This document shows, piece by piece, positions 59,306 through 64,000 of a stretch of DNA of 64,000 bases. The notes under the pieces are model-generated. The model saw only the letters and a list, made by a program, of their open reading frames with translations. It did no database searches and was not told the origin of the DNA. Source of the DNA: Parietaria judaica (Eukaryota > Streptophyta > Magnoliopsida > Rosales > Urticaceae). Location of the stretch: assembly GCA_954871525.1 (NCBI GenBank), contig OX940861.1:42235201-42299200 (forward strand), in the 5' to 3' direction. The stretch's first letter is position 1; every line of letters begins with the position of its first letter. The position numbers and the translations under genes are program-made.

Positions 59306-61025
59306 TTTTGTGTCAACACATTGCGTTAATGTCGGCATATGAAAAATAGTGTTCAAACGAGATTTGAAAGATAAAATCGATCGTTTGTCTAATTTTGACA
59401 TTCTTTTTATTATTTTCGTACAAGTATGCGATGAACTGCCAAGGTGATTTCAAAGAATTAATATAGAGCCACTGTTTTACTGCCTTGAGCGTCAACCACA
59501 AACCACCCAGGTTTATGACACAACGTATTATGAGATGTTGAAATTAGTAAAGAACGATATCGTGTGCAACCTCAAATTGAAATTTGTGGTAAAATTTATG
59601 ATTTTTTTATTTAGCTAGTTAGTTGTTAATTTATTTATTTAAAAGTTTTCGTCTATGTTGACTATTTTGAATTTGAAGATGCTATGAGTAATGCAATGTT
59701 GATAGACAATTTTTCTAGATTTTTAATCGACGTCCATGAGCTGATCTGCGAAAGCATGTTGCATGTATATTGGTACGACTATGTTATATATAGAGGACCG
59801 GCTGAACCCTTTTCGGGGCCTGGGGCGAATAATTAATATGAAGATTTCTCGGGGCCTGCAAACGTTGCGGGAACTACATGGAATTGCAAAAGCTATGCAA
59901 TGACTACACTGAAAAGCTCCTGCAGTAAACAACATTTTACAGTGTCCTTAACTGACATACGGACCCCGATTACCATTATATTTTGTCAACTGTAACTAGT
60001 CAAAATGGATTAAATAATCATAATCAATATACACCGGTTTTGGTAGACATGTTGTTGATACAATTGAATGCATTCTAAGTCCTTCTGTCTTTGTATACGT
60101 AGGTAGTATGGTATGTTGAAAAAATACAAAACATAAAAAAAATGAGTCTACGATTTAAATTACAAAAAAAAAATGGCAGTATTACCTGAGTTGTAGCTCT
60201 TCCATTGATAAGAGTGATACAATAAGGTATACGTTATATATGGCCAATTTTTTTTTTCATTTTTTTAGGTGCAGCCCGTGGACACCGTCGTGTACACTTG
60301 GGTCCGCCCCAATGACTGACTGGACACATAATTCATGCAGTAACTTTTATCAAATTTTTATTTCATAATTTATTTATAATTTTTCCGAAATAGGTAGTTC
60401 AAATGAACAATTTGAAGAGAAAACAAATATCGACTTTATTGTTTAAAACCAATTCCACCCAAACGCTAAAATCGCAAAATGGCGTAAGGGTAATGTCCAC
60501 CCGAACTGCATAACCCACTTTAAAATTGCGTGGGATGCAATGTTTGAATAGTGCCGCCATATAAATGTCGCGGCATTATTCACTACTCTATCTATTTATT
60601 TATATTCCACTTTAGTCTTTTTAATGTTTAATATTTACACAAAGTGTTATGTTTTTTCTAAATTCTTTAGCATTCAATCATGTTTTTAAAGATTCTATAG
60701 TACTCAACTCTTGAATTATATACATATCAACCGTTTTAAGTGTTTTATTTATTTAAATTTATTATCTTAAATAGTTTAAAAGACCATAATGTTTTAAAAC
60801 ACAATAATAATATTTGCACAGTTTAAAAAAATTAAACTACATTGATCGTTCATTTGTGGGAGAAATATGCTAATTCCAACGCATACTTGTCATTTGTTTC
60901 GTATTTTATTTTATTTGTGTTGTAATGTATTTTATTTATAAATATTTATTTTAGTATATATGTATTTATATTTTGAATTTATATGTGAAATAATTTATTA
61001 TTATTAAAATAATGTTTAAGTAGTA
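59306..61025. other. Intergenic DNA
   Basis: AT-rich. Around 59800-59860 there is a GGACCGGCTGAACCC / TCGGGGCCTG motif resembling MITE ends. No gene seen. Confidence 0.4.
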
Positions 61026-61030
61026 TAAAT

Positions 61031-61506
61031 TGTGAGCTTAAGCTTGACTTAGTCTGGCACACGAAGAAGCTCAGCCCGGGTACCGACCAGAACTCAGGAC
61101 GGACAAGAGTTCAACCCAGCTCGGGTGAACACGTGAATAAAGTCTGGACAGAAGGCAAACCCAACCCGAGGTATACGAGCAAGCCAGATCGAGGACTGAG
61201 AGGTTGTCCGGTTAAAAAAAGGAAAATCAGCAACTACCCAGCAAGGAAGGTGCGAGACTTGCGGAGAAAGTCAAAGTTAATTTATAGTAGTTTCCCGATT
61301 TTGTTCGATTCAGTTAGCTAGGGTTTCACTTTTGAGAGTGACTATATAAACTTAGCACTGTACACTTTGTAAAGTGCGAGTTAGATTAATGAGTTTTATT
61401 ATTTGCCTTCGATTATCAATAAAGAGTTTTTCTTCCAAATTTATGTTCTTTTTCTCTGTGTTTCTTTTATTGTGTTCTTCGTAGATGTGTGAATTGGGAT
61501 CCAACA
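61031..61506 (+). mobile_element. Solo LTR (476 bp)
   Basis: Starts TGTGAGCTTAAGC, ends GGGATCCAACA, with perfect 5-bp TSDs TAAAT (61026-61030 and 61507-61511). A core promoter is visible: CTATATAAAC at about 61342 and an AATAAAG signal at about 61419. Because the TSD closes directly around a single LTR, it is a solo LTR and not the 5' end of the copia fragment that follows. Confidence 0.85.
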
Positions 61507-61566
61507 TAAATGAAAAATGTTAAATTAAAATAAGGGTGTGAGATAAATAAGAGAAACTTAAATATT

Positions 61567-63124
61567 AAAAGAAGATGGTGTACCTTAGAGTTCAAGACGG
61601 AAGCAAGATGCACAGACTCTATGATCCACGACGCGACAGATTTTCAAGTGAGCAGAGATGTTGTGTTCGAGGAAGAGAGAATGTGGGATTGGCACGACTA
61701 GAACGGAGACCCGGAGCAGAGCTCGGTAGAGTTTGCAGTTGAGAATGAGAAGGAATTTGTCGAGGAGGAACAACTCGCAACACCTCACCCAATCACAACC
61801 TTGCCGATTATGAGAGAATCCAGCCCGGGAGAGAGCAGCCCGGATACACCACGGACACTAAGTCTGAGCAGGACTAGCCTGTCCAGATCGGGAGATTCCT
61901 CCATCAAAGATGGCCCAAAGGGATTTCGTCCCTTAGCAAAAGTTTATTAAAAGGCTTCAGAAGTGGAGATGAGCTTGGATGAGCTTTCGTTGTTGTGCGC
62001 AGAGGAGCTAGCCAACTACCAAGAGATAGTAGCCGAGCAGGAGTGGCAGGAACCAATGAAGAAAGAGATGGTGTCCATTGAGAAGAACAGGACATGGGAG
62101 CTAACCGACCTACCCAAAAGTCACAAGCTCATCGGCTTGAAGTGGGTGTATAAGCTGAAAAAGGAAACCGAGAGAAATGTCCTTAAGCACAAGGCAAGGC
62201 TGGTAGCAAAAGGCTACGTGCAGAAGAAATGGATAGACTTCGAGGAAGTCTTTGTCCCGGTAGCAAGACTGGACACGATCAGGCTCATCCTAGCCTTATC
62301 AGCGCATCGAGGTTGGGAGATTCACCATCTAGATGTCAAATCGGCATTCCTGAACAGTGATCTCGAGGAATAAGTTTACGTCAGTCAACCAGAGGGTTTT
62401 GGCATCACGGGCAAGGAGCAGAAAGTGTACAAACTTTCGAAGGCCCTGTACGGGTTACGACAAGCACCAAAGGCATGAAACATCCGCCTTGATAAGAGCT
62501 TGAAGAGTCATGGATTCACGAAGTGCTCGAGAGAGCAGGCAGTGTACACCAGGAGCAGCGGAGAAGACACCTTGATCATGGGAGTCTACGTGGACGACCT
62601 GATCGTCACTAGATCCAGGAGCAGCGGAGAAGACACCCTGATCGTGGGATTCAAGCAGCAGATGATGGCCGAATTTGAGATGAGTAACATTGGATTAATT
62701 TCGTACTACCTTGGGATCGAGGTGGAGCAGAAGAAGAACTGCATTACGTTGAAGCGGTCAGCCTACACGAAGAAGATCCTTAAGCAGTCCGAGATGGCGG
62801 ATTGTAGCCCGAGTAAATACCCAATGGAGGCGAAGCTGCAGCTTGGGAAGGATGCTGAAGGGAGAAGATTAGATCCCACGGAGTACAGATGCGTGATCGG
62901 GTGCCTGAGGTATCTCACCCACACCCGACCAGGCATATTACACGTAGTCGGAATAGTCAGTCGATTCATGGAGGAGCCCACGAGCGCACACCAGCAGGCG
63001 GTGAAGCACATCCTACGCTACGGGAAGGGAACGACGGACTACAGAGTGATTTGGCCGGTGATATCGACGATAGGAAAAGTACCGGAAGGCTGGCATTTTA
63101 CCTCAACGGGAACTTGATCACCTG
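61567..63124 (+). pseudogene. Decayed Ty1-copia pol fragment
   Basis: Begins in the end of integrase (KMHRLYDPRRDRF, then in another frame VSRDVVFEEERMW) and continues into reverse transcriptase: NRTWELTDLPKSHKLIGLKW, KARLVAKGYVQKKWIDFEEV, LDVKSAFLNSDLEE (stop), VYKLSKALYGLRQAPKA (stop) and the catalytic YVDDLIV. It then reaches the start of the RNase H linker (YLTHTRPGILHVVGIVSRFM). Two in-frame stops (after SDLEE and after APKA) and several frameshifts inactivate it. Just after YVDDLIV the segment RSSGEDTLI is duplicated from the bases before the motif. The fragment is cut at 63124 by an inserted gypsy LTR. Confidence 0.88.
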
Positions 63125-64000
63125 TGTTAAGGTCGGATTTGGTCAAATCCATCCTCAACACAACTCGTGTCGTTTTGCCCACAAACGACATGGAAGGGGG
63201 CGAGGAAGTTCAACCCCGAGGGGGATCATCCCCGATGAGGATAATCCCCGAGGAAGTTCAACCCCGAGGGGGATCATCCCCGACGAGGATAATCTCCGAG
63301 GAAGCTCGTCACCCGAGGAAAATCTCCGAAGGAGTTCAACCCTGAGGGGGATTATCCCCGACGAGGATAATCTCCGAGGAAGCTCATCCCCGACAAGGAT
63401 AATCTCCGAGGGAGTTCTACCGCGAGTGGGATTATTCCCGAGGAGGATCATCCCCGAGGAGGTTTGATCACGAGGAAGTACAACCACACAAAGGCAAGTT
63501 GCGAAGAAGTGTCCCATCACACTCGACGAGGGATTTCGTCATGATGATTGTGCAGGGCCGAATGACCATTGACGAGATGTGCATTTAATGAAGCCGACCT
63601 ACTCACTTGATGAGAACACCAGCGACGAGGCTTGCAGAGCCGAATGACGGCTGACGAGATGCGCATTTAATGAGGCGCACCTACCCATAACGGCAGCCTG
63701 CTCGGAAGTGACATAAAGCAAGGATTAACCATGCTGCCCTCAAATCACGCCAGAGAATGAATGATTAAAGAGAAAAAGGCGGGAAGGATGCGAGGGGAAG
63801 GCATTGTAAACTCTATAAAAGGCAAGATAAACCTCATTTGTAAGGGTTCGGAAAAATAGAGGGAAAAGGCCCGGAAAGAGAGAAAGAAATCTTGTAATAG
63901 AAAAGGCTAAGAAAATAGAGAAAATTGACGATCATGATCCTTCATCTGTCCAGCTATTCAACGGAAGAAAACCGAGCTCATTTCGGAAATTATAATAAAA
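63125..64000 (+). mobile_element. LTR of a second gypsy element, same family, truncated by window end
   Basis: Starts TGTTAAGGTCGGATTTGGTC, the same start as the LTRs of 23550-32893 (there on the minus strand). Later blocks (TGCGCATTTAATGA, GCAGCCTGCTCGGAAGTGAC, CTCTATAAAAGGCAAG, GTCCAGCTATTCAACGGAAG) follow in the same order. It is longer than that family's 767 bp because of an expanded tandem region at 63195-63475 (GAGGATAATCTCCGAGGAAG units). The promoter-like CTATAAAAGG is at about 63812. The far end lies outside the window. Confidence 0.85.
63195..63475. repeat. Short tandem repeats inside the truncated LTR
   Basis: Units of about 24-48 bp built from GAGGATAATCTCCGAGGAAG and TTCAACCCCGAGGGGGATCA variants, about six to eight copies. 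The homologous LTRs at 24170-24200 and 32745-32780 have only one or two such units. Confidence 0.9.

Noticed and set aside
63155..63520. Open frames on both strands within the terminal LTR
   Set aside because: They consist of the minisatellite translated; no conserved domain.
1..64000. CRISPR arrays, operons, riboswitches and other bacterial features
   Set aside because: Introns, LTR retrotransposons and plant nuclear gene families show a plant genome; the regular repeats seen are transposon-internal tandem arrays or microsatellites, without spacer-repeat structure.

Overview
The window looks like nuclear DNA of a flowering plant, probably a eudicot. It is AT-rich, has spliced genes with GT-AG introns, and carries plant gene families (SPX-EXS phosphate exporter, R2R3-MYB, plant mitoribosomal proteins) among plant LTR retrotransposons, hAT-like and Mutator-like MITEs and long AT/GA/GT microsatellites. 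Five host genes were recognised; most of the rest is transposon-derived. Exon models were made by eye from splice signals and protein-family similarity, not by alignment software.

Layout. 1-0.7 kb: a decayed retroelement gag remnant. 1.3-7.6 kb, minus strand: a PHO1-type phosphate exporter in 11 exons. Its penultimate intron (between coding exons 9 and 10) holds a solo LTR with a perfect 5-bp target-site duplication (TSD), and other introns hold a foldback repeat and an LTR-like segment. 7.6-12.8 kb: intergenic, including a TIR element around a GC-rich core (11.2-12.3 kb). 12.8-15.5 kb: two divergently transcribed mitochondrial ribosomal protein genes, mL32 (minus) and mS23 (plus), sharing a 267-bp promoter; the mS23 copy has frame lesions. 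16.5-17.8 kb: a single-exon, probably plastid-targeted, five-bladed beta-propeller protein of the GH32/43-like fold. 18.5-21.5 kb: a hAT-like MITE, a foldback element, and a 990-bp near-complete palindrome with a 9-bp TSD. 23.5-32.9 kb: a decayed Ty3-gypsy (Tat-type, with a second RNase H) element on the minus strand, with a 208-bp tandem array beside its 3' LTR. 34.8-40.6 kb: a young Ty1-copia element with an uninterrupted 1332-residue polyprotein. 40.6-46 kb: a foldback MULE-like element, two hAT-type elements with perfect 8-bp TSDs and one relative. 48.6-50.2 kb, minus strand: a MIXTA-like (subgroup 9) R2R3-MYB gene. 51-53.6 kb: two G-box-rich TIR elements, a hAT-like MITE and a decayed foldback relative. 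53.6-61 kb: gene-poor AT-rich DNA with one duplicated unit. 61-64 kb: a solo LTR with a perfect TSD, a decayed copia pol fragment, and an LTR of the same gypsy family interrupting it, cut off by the window end.

The host genes do not form a pathway. The one functional grouping is the head-to-head mitoribosomal pair. The most distinctive feature is the concentration of long inverted-repeat (hairpin-capable) elements with internally reiterated arms and 8-9-bp TSDs; two of them carry many CACGTG (G-box) cores and one of these lies about 0.8 kb upstream of the MIXTA-like gene.
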